Both the position numbers and the translations under genes were made by a program. Below, in pieces: positions 12,874 through 24,234 of a stretch of DNA of 64,000 bases. This DNA is from Cymodocea nodosa (taxonomy: Eukaryota > Streptophyta > Magnoliopsida > Alismatales > Cymodoceaceae): the NCBI GenBank assembly GCA_036874045.1, contig JAZBRI010000008.1, positions 7,951,001 to 8,015,000 of the forward strand, given 5' to 3'. The notes beneath the pieces are model-generated. The model searched no databases and was not told where the DNA came from. It saw only the letters and a program-made list of their open reading frames with translations. How positions within the stretch are numbered: position 1 is the stretch's first letter; each line of letters begins with the position of its first letter.

Positions 12874-14606
12874 TGAAAGGATCGAATGGCACACTAGAGG
12901 GGGGGTGAATAGTATCCTAATAAAGTTTATTTTGCTTTTAAAAAATCAAAAGTTGTTGACACTAATGAACCTTGATTAATTGATTTTAGAATTAAAACTA
13001 GTAATGCAAAAAGTAAAGAACACAAAGAGATTTATAGTGGTTCCCCAAACTAGGTAGTCCACTCCTCAAGGCCACAACCTCGAGAATTCCACTAAGTGCT
13101 TTTAAGGCTAAGCACAAACCTTAAACAAGTTACTTTTGCAGGCTAAGAAACAACCTTACAGATGTTTTTAAAGGCTAAACAAAAACCTCACACAAAGCAC
13201 CAACTTCGTGTACTCAAGACCCCAATCTTGAGCAAATGAAGTATCACACTTCACTCTCTTCACCAAGGCCCCAACCTTGTGAAGGTATAGTCACAACACC
13301 CTTGTGAGTTAAGGTTTTAACACAAAAGAGACAACAATTTAAAAACAAGAGTCACAGACTCAAAATGAACACGACACACAAGACCAGATCAACTCCAATG
13401 AAGAGTTGACACAGAAGCTCTGAGGAGAATTCTTGATTGATCTGCAACTGTTGATATTCTAGACTTTGTTGCAAACGAATCTTCAAAGTGTTTGCAGAAT
13501 TACTGAGCAGACAATTTCTCCTTTCGAGTGTTGAAAAATTCTATGTGTGTATATTTCAATTTTCTGCAAAATCCTTTTTATTTTTCCTTCGAGATTTGCA
13601 CAGATGGAAAGAATTCTGAAATGGTCAGATGCCTTATGCAAGAATTCATTTTCGGCAACCTTCAATCATAATAAAGTTGAGATCTACAATCAAAAGATAT
13701 CTTGCCACAAAGATTAGTCAATGAATGATAGTTGCAATTTCTGTAAAAGTAAAATATTCGGAGGCTTTTAGAAAATTGGAGACTTAAAAAGATAACCTAC
13801 CGAAACTCAAAAACATTTCGGATAGATAGAACTAACATTCCAAAATACCACTTAAGTCATGTATTAAAATTGAAACACGTGTACTTCTGAAACTGTGTTA
13901 TAAAATATTAAAATAAACTATCCGATAAAGTGGGCATGTTTTGAATACTTATAAAAGATAACTCTCCGATCCTTAAGTCATTTCGGATAGTTACACAGGT
14001 AACCTTCTGAAAAGTTACTTAAGTCAGAAATAATAGAAAACTCAACCATCCGAAGCTTAAAAACTGTTTTCGGATACTTACTAAAGATAACTCTCTAATT
14101 CTTAAGAGTTTTTAGATAGTTACATCGTAACCTTCCGAAAAGTCACTTAAGTCAAGCGATGAGAGACTAACGCGTGTCCTTCAAAAGAAAGTAACCGAAA
14201 ATATATTAAATCAGAGAAACAGCTAACTCTCCGGAATAAAAACCTTAACTATCCGAAACCGAAGGGATTTCGGAGACTTACCATAAAAATCATATCCAGA
14301 CATAAAAATACTTAACTCACCGAAGATAAATACTTTTCAGATAATTACTGATATAACTATCTGAAAAGCTAGGAGAGAGAGGCCTAACCATCCGATTTGT
14401 CCTGTTTTGTTCGATGACTTATGAAATAACTCTCCGATCAATACATTGTAGACAAGATAACCTGACGAAATCTAATTTAGAAGACTTTGAGAACAAAGCA
14501 ATTAGCCAAGATTCATGTGAATAAAAAGACATCTAAAATATGGCAGAAATAATGAAACCACACATTTTTCATCATCAAAATTAACTGATAAATAATTGAA
14601 CTAACA
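12874..14606 (-). repeat. 5' LTR of element A
   Basis: 1733 bp, TGAAAGG...CTAACA on the plus strand, uninterrupted. It serves as the reference for the solo-LTR insertion in the other copy. The half at 13740-14480 is full of TTCGGATAGTTA / TAACTATCCGAAA words in both orientations. Confidence 0.93.
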
Positions 14607-15582
14607 ACCACCATAGATAGAAGTAGAAGCAAAAATGTAGGAATCTCTAGAGCATTTTCAACCAATTCAAGTTCAGCACATGGAAGAGGAAATTCAAGAA
14701 CAAACCCCTCTAGAGCAACAAATTCAAATTCCTAACCCGATTGAAGTAACAGTTTTGAATGAAGTACACTTTTGGAGTTAGAAAGTATATAATAAATATC
14801 AAGAGATTAGGGGTTATGATATCATTTACAGTAGACCAGTAAACTAGGACGATATGCAAGAAATTAAGGATTTATTTATGTTCCAAGGTCTACTACAATT
14901 TATTTCTCAACAGAGAGGGCATGCAATATATGAGAATCTAGTGCCTTGCTTCTATGCAAATTTAAGAGAAAGAGAAAGTGGATTAATTTCCAACGTAGAG
15001 CAAGTTGATGTATAGATAACACTAGAGCTTCTCCATAACATTTTAGGATTGAAGAATGAAGGAATAGAAATTCTGGAAAGCACAACTGTAGTCAAGTGGA
15101 CAGAATAGATAATAAAGGATTGTTTAACTATCAATCCTGGTGTGCCATTATTAAATAGACTAAAGCACTTAAATGGTAAAGCACACATGATAGCTAACAT
15201 TTTGATTAAGAATATCTACCAACGACAAGGCCACAATATTGAACTGAGTCAATTTGTCAAATGTACCACATATGCAGTTGTGAATAGAATTCAGATTAAT
15301 TAGTCTGCAATGTTTATCTCCAAGTTGAGAGCATTAAAGAATAAACTATTTTATGGAGATCTAATTCCACTACTGATGGTGGACGGTATTGATTTCATGA
15401 AATGGGCATCCAAAAGGATAAGATCAAGAACCATTTCAATGAAAGAATACAGAAATTATGTTGATGTTGAGATTACTAGACCTTCTAGAGGCATTACAAG
15501 AGCTGTAGAGAGGATAAATCAATTAGAGCAACAATTAGAAAAACTCTAGAAGGAAGTAGATGAAATTAGGAAGAAAGATTAA
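14607..15582 (+). pseudogene. Element D 3' ORF fragment
   Basis: Plus-strand reading region of the same family as the A and B 3' ORFs, broken by several TAG codons. It runs from an acidic/Gln leader (EEIQEQTPLEQQIQIPNP), through YNKYQEIRGYDIIYSRPVN, EIKDLFMFQGLLQF and LVPCFYANLRE, to LHNILGLKNEGIEI, AHMIANILIKNIYQRQGHNI and a terminal coiled coil (RINQLEQQLEKL, then KEVDEIRKKD and TAA at 15580-15582). It is a different lineage from B: the block order is the same but the sequence is diverged. No pol or LTR of D is in the window. The left edge is cut exactly by A's LTR. Confidence 0.7.
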
Positions 15583-15832
15583 ATTGTATTGTTCATCTAC
15601 TAGTACTTATATTTGTATGAAAAATATCTAATTGATTGTAATGTAAAATATTCATATAAATGAATGTATGTTTTTAGATGTTTTTGCATTCATGTTTGAG
15701 AATGACATAATAGATTAACTATCTGGAATATTATATAACTGTTTGAAACAATGTGCAAGACTGTTTAAAAGATTTACAAATTTTCTGAATGATAGGATTA
15801 AATGCATGATAATTGGTTAATGCCTAGATATA
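15583..15832 (+). other. D downstream untranslated region
   Basis: AT-rich, no ORF. It begins ATTAAATTGTATTGTTC after the D stop. It matches G1 at about 39525-39770, so this D tail also lives inside a gypsy element. It stops at the B0 LTR. Confidence 0.6.
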
Positions 15833-16886
15833 TAGTTGAGTATTTTGTTTTGATGATGTGTGCTGAATCAAAGTAATCATATTTGCTCAATTACTATTGC
15901 TTGTGAAAAGAAATTAAAAAAATCAATTAATACAGAAAACGCTTACTGATATAAATATTTGTCTGTATTGGATCTGAAATTATACTAAGTTAATAACTAG
16001 TCGTCTCATTGCATTAAATTCTCATTTAACTAAACATTAAGTTAACGTGTGTAAAAGAAGAGACGAACTCGTTAAGTTAGTGTTGTACACGTGGTGAAAT
16101 TATAAGTTACGAATGTTATATTGTATCACGTGAGGTGCACATGTTTAACTCGTTAAGTTAACATAACTAAACGCGTTGAGTTGCTATATTGAACACTAAG
16201 GCAATGCGTTAGGTTAGCGTTATAAAAACTTAAGTTGTTATTTTTACACATGGTAAAATTCTTATTATAAAAAACATTTGTTTATTACTGGTTCGTTGAG
16301 TTATCTATAACACAACAGAGATGGTTCGTTGAGTTAGCATAACACCACGGACTTAGTTCCTTGAGTTAGCTACAGTACTTGTCACGTGAGTTGGCACATG
16401 AGGAACTTGTTAAGTTAGAAACGTTAAGTTATATATCTACTTGTGTTACTCATTTAATTAACATTAAAGTAACGACTTCTTATTACACTTGATGAAAGAT
16501 TTTGGACGAGAAAGTTTATTTTGCAGGAAATTTTTCAGAGATCTAGGATTGATGATTAAAGAAAATTCAAAATGTAAACGTGGGTTAGAACGTGTGTATT
16601 TCGATGAAGGAAAAGGAAAAGATGTGAAGAAGTGGAAGACTGATAGTGATTAAACGTAGAGGATATGCATGAAATGAAGATACAATATAAAAGACATAGA
16701 ATTCTCGTTGATCAGTTATCCTAGCACACCAAACGAAAAAAAATTTCAGAGATCAAAAACACTTTTCGAGGAAAAGCTCTTAGATGGAAGAAAATTCAGT
16801 GAAGTAGAAAAGGTCAGATTTATGTCACTAAAGATTTCAAGTATCAGAAGAAAGCAAATTCGGTGAAGTAGAGAAAGACTAGATAT
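15833..16886 (+). repeat. B0 5' LTR, truncated
   Basis: It begins TAGTTGAGTATTTTG, against TGTTGAGTATTTTTG in intact B LTRs, so the terminal TG is damaged. It follows the reverse complement of the B1 LTR for about 1050 bp and includes an ATATAAAAG TATA-like box near 16687. It then jumps directly into mid-gag at about 16886. The last roughly 360 bp of LTR, the PBS and the gag N-terminus are deleted. Confidence 0.8.
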
Positions 16887-16888
16887 TT

Positions 16889-17764
16889 AACAGCTTAAAA
16901 TTTAATTAAATGAATCATTGAGTCACAACAAACTAAAAATGAAGAAAGAAATAGCCTTCAAAATTAATTTAGATTCTGATATATCTACTGATTTTGACGA
17001 GGATTTGATTTTGCTGACTAGGAAATTCAAGAAAGCATGGAAAGCTAGGAAACAGAAAAGGAACAAAAATGATAAACCCTCAACGTCAAAATCACTGAAT
17101 GACAAGAATTCTTCATCTAGAAAGTATATATGTTACAATTGTAAGAAACCTAGACATCTTTCTGTAGATTGTCCTATAAGGAAAAATGAAAAGCATAGTA
17201 GGACAAATCAGAAGAAGACGGCTCAGAAAACTCAGAAAAAGTTTTACAAGAAAAAGGTTTTGAAGGTCACTTGGGATAACACACTAGAAGAGTCTGAATC
17301 TAAGGAATCATCATCAAAATCTTCACATTCAGAAGAAAAATAAGAGTTAGAAGACATTGCTCATGTGTGCTTCATGGCAGATGAGTCTAAGGTAATATCT
17401 AATCTTGAAAGTCATTCAGATTTTAACTTTGATGAATTATTATGTGTTTATCATGCATTTTTACAAAAACTTAAAGTTTGTAAACTAGAAAATAAGAATA
17501 TCAGAAACTCTTTATCCATTGTGGAAGAAGAAAATAGTTTCCTATCTACTACTTTAGAAAAGTTTAAATGTGATAATGAAAATCATGCTAGAGATTTGCA
17601 TAAATTTAGATTTAATGAATATGTCTTGCATGAACAAATACAAAATACAAATGCTGAAAAATTAAAGATAGAATCTGAAAAAGAAATGTTGAGAAACAAT
17701 ATAAATGATCTTGAGGTAGAGATTGATAAATTAAAAATGAGAGAGCTAGATTTAAATTCTACCA
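16889..17764 (+). pseudogene. B0 gag fragment with intact zinc knuckle
   Basis: Begins in the middle of gag (NESLSHNKLKMKKEIAF homologue), has one frame break near 16890-16917, then 141 open codons. It carries the only intact B-family knuckle in the window: CYNCKKPRHLSVDC (CX2CX4HX4C, about 17149-17190), between basic Lys-rich segments. After a TAA at 17341 a Leu/Glu/Lys coiled coil continues (17365-17764). The match to B stops at ATTCTACCA, where element C begins. Confidence 0.82.
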
Positions 17765-18132
17765 AACATTAGCAAATACTTGCACAAGTCAAGCACAAAA
17801 CCACAATCACAAAATGCCCAAAATTCGATAATCAAAGAGTCACTCGTCTAGAAAACTACTATGCCCTAGCCAAATGCCTCCTATTGTATCTCTCTAAATA
17901 GGAAACTTCTGACCACGAAATTTTAAAGGAAGGAAGCTCAGGAAGCTTACAACACGTCCTCAAAATTTGAGATGCAACGGAGTACGGATGAGGAAGGCGC
18001 ATGAGTTGGCGTCGGAGTGTGCAGACTAGCACCAGCGACGACGGCAATTGCGGAAATGGCTTGAACCTTGATGAAACTCTTTGAAACTTCAGATGCAAAC
18101 CCAGAGATGTCCAACCTTGCTCTGATACCAGT
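17765..18132 (-). other. Element C leader remnant
   Basis: About 370 bp of less AT-rich sequence between the B0 gag break and the C PBS, read on the minus strand as the start of C's internal region. A 98-codon frame (17859-18155) runs into the PBS and LTR and resembles nothing I know; I treat it as chance. The rest of C and its 3' LTR are gone. Confidence 0.55.
18115..18130 (-). other. PBS of element C (initiator Met tRNA)
   Basis: The minus strand reads TGGTATCAGAGCAAGG, two bases inside an LTR that starts TGTTGTGCAG at 18133. It is the only evidence that C is a separate copia element. Confidence 0.85.
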
Positions 18133-18161
18133 TGTTGTGCAGAAAGATCAAACAAACGTAG

Positions 18162-19774
18162 TGTAGGATCGTATGGCTACACAAGAGGGGGGTGAATTGT
18201 GTATTTTTAATATTTTCTAAAATATAATTGAAACTTTAAAACTCAAAAACAAGTCAAGACATTGTTTTCATAAAATCATTTTTATTCAAGGTTTCAATTA
18301 CAATATACAATTCAATTCTCCTCAGAAATTGTAGACGCAATTATATTTCGATACCATGTATCATCTAAACAATTTCATAACTACAAACAGAGAAAACTAA
18401 TTTGCGGAATTTAAAACTTTTCTCCCTATTTGAGATCTTTCTTCATCTTCTTTTTCTTCTTCATCAATTCTTCAGTGACGAATATCTTGTCTTTTCATGC
18501 TTCACCGAATTTACTTTCTTCTGATACTTCAAATCTTTAGTGACGAAAATCTTACCTTTTTATGCTTCATTGAACTTTCTTTCACTTGAGAGATTTTCCC
18601 CGAGAAGGTGTTTTTCATCCCTGAAAAAGATTTTTCTTTTGGTGTGCAGGGATGGTTTGATCCTCGAAAAGATTTTTCTTTTTGTGTGCAAGGATAAATT
18701 GATCAACGAGAATTCTATGCCTATTATATTGTATCTTCATTTCATGCATATCCTTCACGTTTAACCACCACCAGTTTTCCACTTCTCCACGTCTTTTCTT
18801 TTTCCTTCATCGAAACACACACGTTCTAACCCACGTTTATATTTCAAATTTTCTTTAATCATCAGTCCTGGATCTCTGAAAAATTTCCTGCAAAATAAAC
18901 TTTCTCGTCCAAAAGTTTTTCATCAGTGTAATAAGAAGTCGTTACTTTAATGTTAACTAAACGAGTAACACAAGTATATATATAACTTAACGTTTCTAAC
19001 TTAACGAGTTCCTCATGTGCCATTTCACGTGACAAGTACTGTAGCTAACTCAACGAACTAAGTCTGTGGTGTTATGCTATTTCAACGAACCATCTCCGTT
19101 GTGTTATGATAACTCAACGAACCATCTCCGTTGTTTTATGATAACTAAACGAACCAGTAATAAACAAATGTTTTTATAATAAGAATTTTACCACGTGCAA
19201 AAATAACAACTTAAGTTTATAACGCTAACCTAACACGTTGCCTTAGTGTTCAATATAGCAACTCAACGCGTTTAGTTATGTTAACTTAACGAGTTAAACA
19301 TGTGCACCTCACGTGATACAATACAACATTCGTAACTCATAATTTCACCACGTGTATAACACTAACTTAACGAGTTCGTCTCTTCTTTTACTCACTAACT
19401 TAACGAGTTATCACGTGACCTATTTTAACCTTTAAGCCTCTAACTTAACGAGTTCTCACGTGACCTCTATACAAACAAAACTCTAACTTAACGAGTTGTC
19501 TAAACGTGTACTGTTCATGATACAGAAGATATAACATTAAAACATATCATGTTTTTCAATAAAAACACATGTTATCTTAACGTTTAGCTAAATGAAAAAT
19601 TAATGCAACGAAATGACTAGTTATTAACTTCAGATCCAATACAGACAAGTATTTATATTAGTAAGCTTTTTCTGTATTAATTGATGATTTTAATTTCTTT
19701 TCACAAGCAATAGTAATTGAGCAAATATGATTATTTTCATTCAGCACACATCATCAAAACAAAAATACTCAACA
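18162..19774 (-). repeat. 3' LTR of B1
   Basis: 1613 bp. Rich in TAACTTAACGAGTT / AACTCAACGAACC words and in CACGTG (G-box) cores, for example TCACGTGACC and CCACGTGCAA. Confidence 0.95.
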
Positions 19775-20294
19775 ATCTCCCCCTTTTTGATGATGACAAA
19801 ACCATATTAAATCAATTATGAAATATGTATAACTCAACAAAGCACCTTCGTTGGGTTAACTTTTAATTCAACAAACTTGTTTGTTGACTTAAGTTCACTT
19901 AAGCTTATTTCTATTGTTTGTGTAAATTTTACCTCTTAGAACTAAAAACTCTCAAATGTCAATAACTATATAAGTATCAGTTTTCTAATTATCATCTGTC
20001 AGATTACAATAACCATTCAAAATAGCATCTCCTTTTAATAATATATATATGCAATTAATCATCTTTTTATAATATTTCTCCCCCTTTTTGTCATTAATCA
20101 AAAAGATAAGTAAGAATTGTAAAAGATAATTAACATTTCTCCCTTTTTTTTTTAATTAAGAGATATATTTACAACAACTCTTTCTGTAAACAATAATAAG
20201 AATTGTAAACATTTACAGAAACCAATGTATTGTTCAAAGAATCAAACAAGTAATACAAACATTACATTTTGTATTCAGAAATAAACAAAAATAG
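19775..20294 (-). other. B1 3' tail and purine tracts
   Basis: The tract abutting the LTR (19775-19788) reads AAAAAGGGGGAGAT on the minus strand. A second, CAAAAAGGGGGAGAA-like, lies at about 20077-20092 and a weaker one at about 20136. Repeated purine tracts upstream of the 3' LTR are a described Sirevirus trait. No ORF is present. Confidence 0.85.
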
Positions 20295-22646
20295 TTAGCG
20301 ATCCCTCCTAAGTATATCACTTATAGCATTACATATTTTATCTCCTAGATGCCTAATATCATTTCTGATGTCGTTAAGCACTGCATCTAAGTCAGGAGGT
20401 AGGTGGGTTTGCTATTCTGCTTGAACTGAATAACTTTGTTGTTGTTGTTGTTGTATATGGTCTATATCAGGTTGTTGTTGTTGTTGTCGTTGAGGTTTAT
20501 GCATAGCCTGGAATTTTTGCAAATCTTTGACACTAAATGCTCTTATGCCTTTAGTTTCAAAAGGCTAGTTGGATAAATTCAATTGGCTTGCAATGAGTCT
20601 ACATACAGCATCACCATAAAATAACTTTGAACTCATATGCTGTAGTTGAGAAGTGAAAACATCAAACCAATTGATTTGAATTCTATTCAGCAAGCTATAA
20701 GTTGCATATAAACAACTTCTGCTGACTTCCATATTGTGTCCAACTCTCTGAAATAAATTTGCATGCAATATATTTGCAATAAACCTTGCCTCTGCATTCA
20801 GATTTTCCATTAATCTCATTTCAGAATATACATCTGGAATTTTTGATAAAGACTGAATGTTCCATTCCAGTTGTCTTATCATGTCAAATCTATTTGTAAC
20901 AACAACACCTTCATTCTTTAATCCCAAAACTTCAAAAATTAACTCAAGAGACAATATAAACTCCTGTTCATTTATTTGAGTTTTCAGAAAATTTCCATTC
21001 TTGTCCAGATTGCTATAAAAAGCTACAATAAGCTCTGTGTATTGCTTCCATTTCGTTCCTACTGGCAAGAATTTAATGAGGCCTTGAAACTCAAACAGAT
21101 CTCTTATTTCCATCAAATTTCTGAATTTTATTGGACAAGCATGCAGAATCTGACATGTAATCAGATTATTGTATTTCTACAATGCTTCTTCAAATCTAAA
21201 ATGAATTGCATTACCTTGAATTTTTAATATTGTACACAAAGAAGGTGATACCTGAAGCCGTGATTCAGAGTTTAATTCATCTTCAGGAACCTCTTCTTCA
21301 AAATGAATGTCATGTTGTTCCTCTTCCAAAATATTATCTTGAAGCTACTCAGGTAAGCTTGATTCTTCAGCTTCAACAATGTTAGGAACATTGTCAATAT
21401 GCTCAACATTCATCTATTCAGTCTCTATAGAATGTTCAGAGTATAATTTTTCTACAAATTCTACAGCCGGTGTATCTGTCTGTAATTGTTCATTTTGTTC
21501 AACAGATATTTCCATTGATTCATGCTATGAATTCTCAGACTCTGCTTCTATAGATTCAGTAAAAGGCTGGTTAACTTTTAGCTCTTCTAGAGTCTTAACA
21601 ATTTCAATATCTGCTACTCCAAACAATTCAGCCTTTGAACTAGTTACTGCCTCAACATTGTCAATTATATTTGCAATAACTTGTTCAATGTCAGGTGCCT
21701 GATGCTCTGATTTGTCAATTTCTGCATCATCAGGACTTGTACTAATAGAAAAACTTGAGCTCATATTTGACTTGTATTTCTTCTCAGGCTTTCTAGCAAG
21801 GGAAAATAAAGTCTCATTATCTTCATCAGTTTTAGTGTGTTCGGAACTGATGAGTTTATCAGATGCACAAAAAGGTACAATGTCTAGACATACATTGTCC
21901 TTTGAAAATAAATTTTCATCTGATTTTCCTTTTTCAATAGACTTTGCACAAAAAGGTACAATGTCTAGACATACATTGTCCTTTGAAAATAAATTTTCAT
22001 CTAATTTTCCTTTTTCAATAGACTTTGTTTCCTTAGACATAATTTTTCTGATTTTCCTTCTACTATAACATTTCTGTTTCTCCTCTTCAAGTATTGCTGT
22101 TTTCTTTTCAAATTGCTCCATAAAAGTTTTCTGCTTTAATTCTTCTAAGGCACTTTCTATTGCAACGGCCTTTCGAAGACTATCAACTTTTGTTTTGTCT
22201 ATAGCAATATCTGATTCTACTTGTTTTGAATATAAAGGAGTAGGGATAGCTGATTCATGCTCTTCCTCAAATGCATGTAGTCTTGTACCGTTTATAGGAG
22301 TTTGAGGAGTTCTATTTGATGAACCTACACCTTTTTCCAAATATTTTGCATATTGTTCCAAAAATGCAATCTTAGCACATTTCATTCTGTATTCTTTATC
22401 ATATTTACTTTGAATACCCATGTATGTAATACTTGCATCAGTATGTTGAAGTTCTTGTCTAACTTCATCTAATATATCCTGAGAAAAGAAGTAATCTCTA
22501 TAAAGTTCTTCTAACCTTTTGTCCACTCGAAATATTTTCTTGAACCAAGTACGTGGAACTTCATCATTCTCTATTTCTTTTCCTTTTGCATCTCTTCTGC
22601 TTTTGCCTTTTCCTCTGCCACGACCTTTGTAGAACTTGGAGACCAT
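20295..22646 (-). pseudogene. B1 3' ORF ('env-like' position), nearly continuous
   Basis: ATG at 22646 opens MVSKFYKGRGRGKGKSRRD, a basic N-terminus with no signal peptide. A Glu/Lys coiled-coil region follows (EEHESAIPTP..., EELKQKTFMEQFEKK), then an acidic linker. Next comes a conserved block in frame 21116-20565: ITCQILHACPIKFRN, FEFQGLIKFLPVG, AFYSNLDKNGN, FEVLGLKNEGVVV, FIANILHANLFQRVGHNM. A Gln-rich run and a short amphipathic C-terminus ending LRRDR then TAA (20295-20297) close it. Four or five nonsense codons interrupt about 780 codons, including a TAG that B0 shows was CAG (54120 region). An 81-bp direct duplication (21865-22026) repeats 27 residues. Function unknown. The block resembles the 'putative plant transposon protein' regions seen in plant elements; that is recall, not a search. 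Confidence 0.75.
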
Positions 22647-24234
22647 CGTCGCAGGTTGTAACAGCAACAAGCGGGAAAGATTTTCTTGACAAAGTTTACA
22701 AATAACCTAAGTCCCCATGTTATAAGTGTTTAAATAGGGTTTTTAGGCGTATAACTCAACGTGAAGATAAGTCGAGTTTAGAAATAAAATAAATATTGAA
22801 TAAAGCTTATTCAATCAAAGTACCCGAAATATTCAAGTATAACTCGTTGAGTTAACTAATCTAACGAGTAAAACGCTGTCTAGAGGCAGTTTTACACGTT
22901 TCCTTATCTAACATAACGTCTAGTTAGTACACTTAAACATGTTTCAGATGCTTCCAACTAAAACGTTCCGAAAACAACACACATGCTAAACTTAACATTA
23001 TCTTGAAAACATTGTAAACTATTTGAACATTTTGTCCTTTGAATCTAAAATAGTTTATTTCTCTTTTTAAATTATTTCATCAAGATTTTAAGAGGACATT
23101 AATTCAGATTAACTAAAATTTGTATTTTAAATTATATTAATCTGTTTTTGACATTGTTAATGCTCCCCCTACAAATATACTTCAAATATATTCAATCAAA
23201 ATACAAAATATACTTGTAGTGACAATAGATGTTAAGTATAACTATACTTTTACATTTTCTTTTCAAAGACTTCCGTTATCCTGACATCATCAAAAATGAT
23301 TTCCAGAATCAATTCCTACGGTATATGAATCAAAACACAACTTTGAACTCAATTCGATTAATTCAAGGAGAATAAAAGAATGTATCTCAAATAAATGTTT
23401 TCAAAAGTACTAATGTTGATTCAATAAATCAGTAGTCATATTGGTATAAACTATATGCAATTCAAAGATATATGTAATTAATGAAACAACTTTTTCTTTT
23501 CAACACAGTAAATGTTGATAATTTTCTTTAAAAGTTAGTTTGAAAAGCTTGAATCATACAAGAGCTTTCTAATGTACCCGTGTAATGAGCTTTCAGTCAA
23601 CAATCCCAAATCTGATCAGGACCTTAGGTTGCCAGATTTAAAGAATCCTTTTTCAAGACAACAATCCTTACATACCTACCTGCTCAAGTACAAAAAGCTC
23701 GTGATCAAACTGATCAATAAACTCTCAAAGATTTTCACTTTGTAAGCACTTTTCATTTTAAGTACAGTATATATGTATTCCATTAATACAGATGCAATAA
23801 AACACAAATCTCATACAATTTTTACTTCTATGATTGTACTGAGAATATGAATTAGTTTCAATAAGCTTATACTTTTGATTAATAGTTTAAGATGAGTTAC
23901 ATATAACTTATTCTACAAGTTTAATCAATTAAGTCAAATTTTTTGCATGATCATATGCATTTTCCTTGATTCAAAGAAAACATTTAATCAAAATTTCAGA
24001 ATGTCAGAAGTATTTAATGTTTTTCATTTACACTTCCACTTAAAATTGTAAAAACCATTAAAATTTATAAACTACTTAAAATCAATAAGATACTACTATG
24101 ATTTTACAATAAATACATAGTATCTTAAGCAGCCGTTTAGATATTACTTTAGATATTTATAATAAGTATATAATATCTATGAGGTGAACAACATCATCAA
24201 TAATATTTATCTTTTTATGTGGAGTTTAAGCATT
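22647..24234. other. B1 spacer between pol and 3' ORF
   Basis: 1.6 kb without a gene. 22735-22930, just upstream of the 3' ORF ATG, holds LTR-type words (TATAACTCAACG, TATAACTCGTTGAGTTAAC, ATCTAACGAGT). At 23161-23173 a sense-strand purine tract reads TAGGGGGAGCA. About 23310-23947 is homologous to G1 41484-42140, a gypsy element, in the same sense orientation. Confidence 0.85.

Larger units (their letters stand above)
302..14606 (-). mobile_element. Copia element A (Sirevirus-like), full length but degenerate
   Basis: Both LTRs read TGAAAGGATC...ACTAACA on the plus strand, about 1.73 kb each once the insertion in the left copy is removed. The iMet-type PBS lies inside the right LTR, so transcription runs right to left. 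Order: 5' LTR, gag, pol (PR, GAG-pre-integrase, INT, RT, RH), spacer, 3' ORF, purine tract, 3' LTR. Over the first 290 bases the LTRs differ at about 12 sites by eye. Flanking pentamers are GATAT on the left and ACCAC on the right, so no target duplication survives. Catalytic residues in both INT and RT are lost, so it cannot move by itself. Confidence 0.93.

Noticed and set aside
12855..12875. Possible tRNA gene at the GATACCA/TGGTATC sites (also 18115, 29557 and 51611)
   Set aside because: Only the 3' tRNA-complementary stretch is present and each stands two bases from an LTR; these are primer binding sites.
18540..18764. 74-codon plus-strand ORF, repeated at 29951-30175
   Set aside because: Antisense ORF in the two B1 LTRs; open by chance in Phe/Leu-rich, pyrimidine-rich sequence.
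20425..20490. GTT/CAA trinucleotide repeats as a microsatellite
   Set aside because: They encode the Gln-rich segment of the 3' ORF and recur at the same codon position in B2 and B0.
21379..21702. Cys/Ser-rich plus-strand ORFs (also 21712-22068 and 45372-45671)
   Set aside because: Mirror frames of the acidic/Gln-rich 3' ORF on the minus strand.
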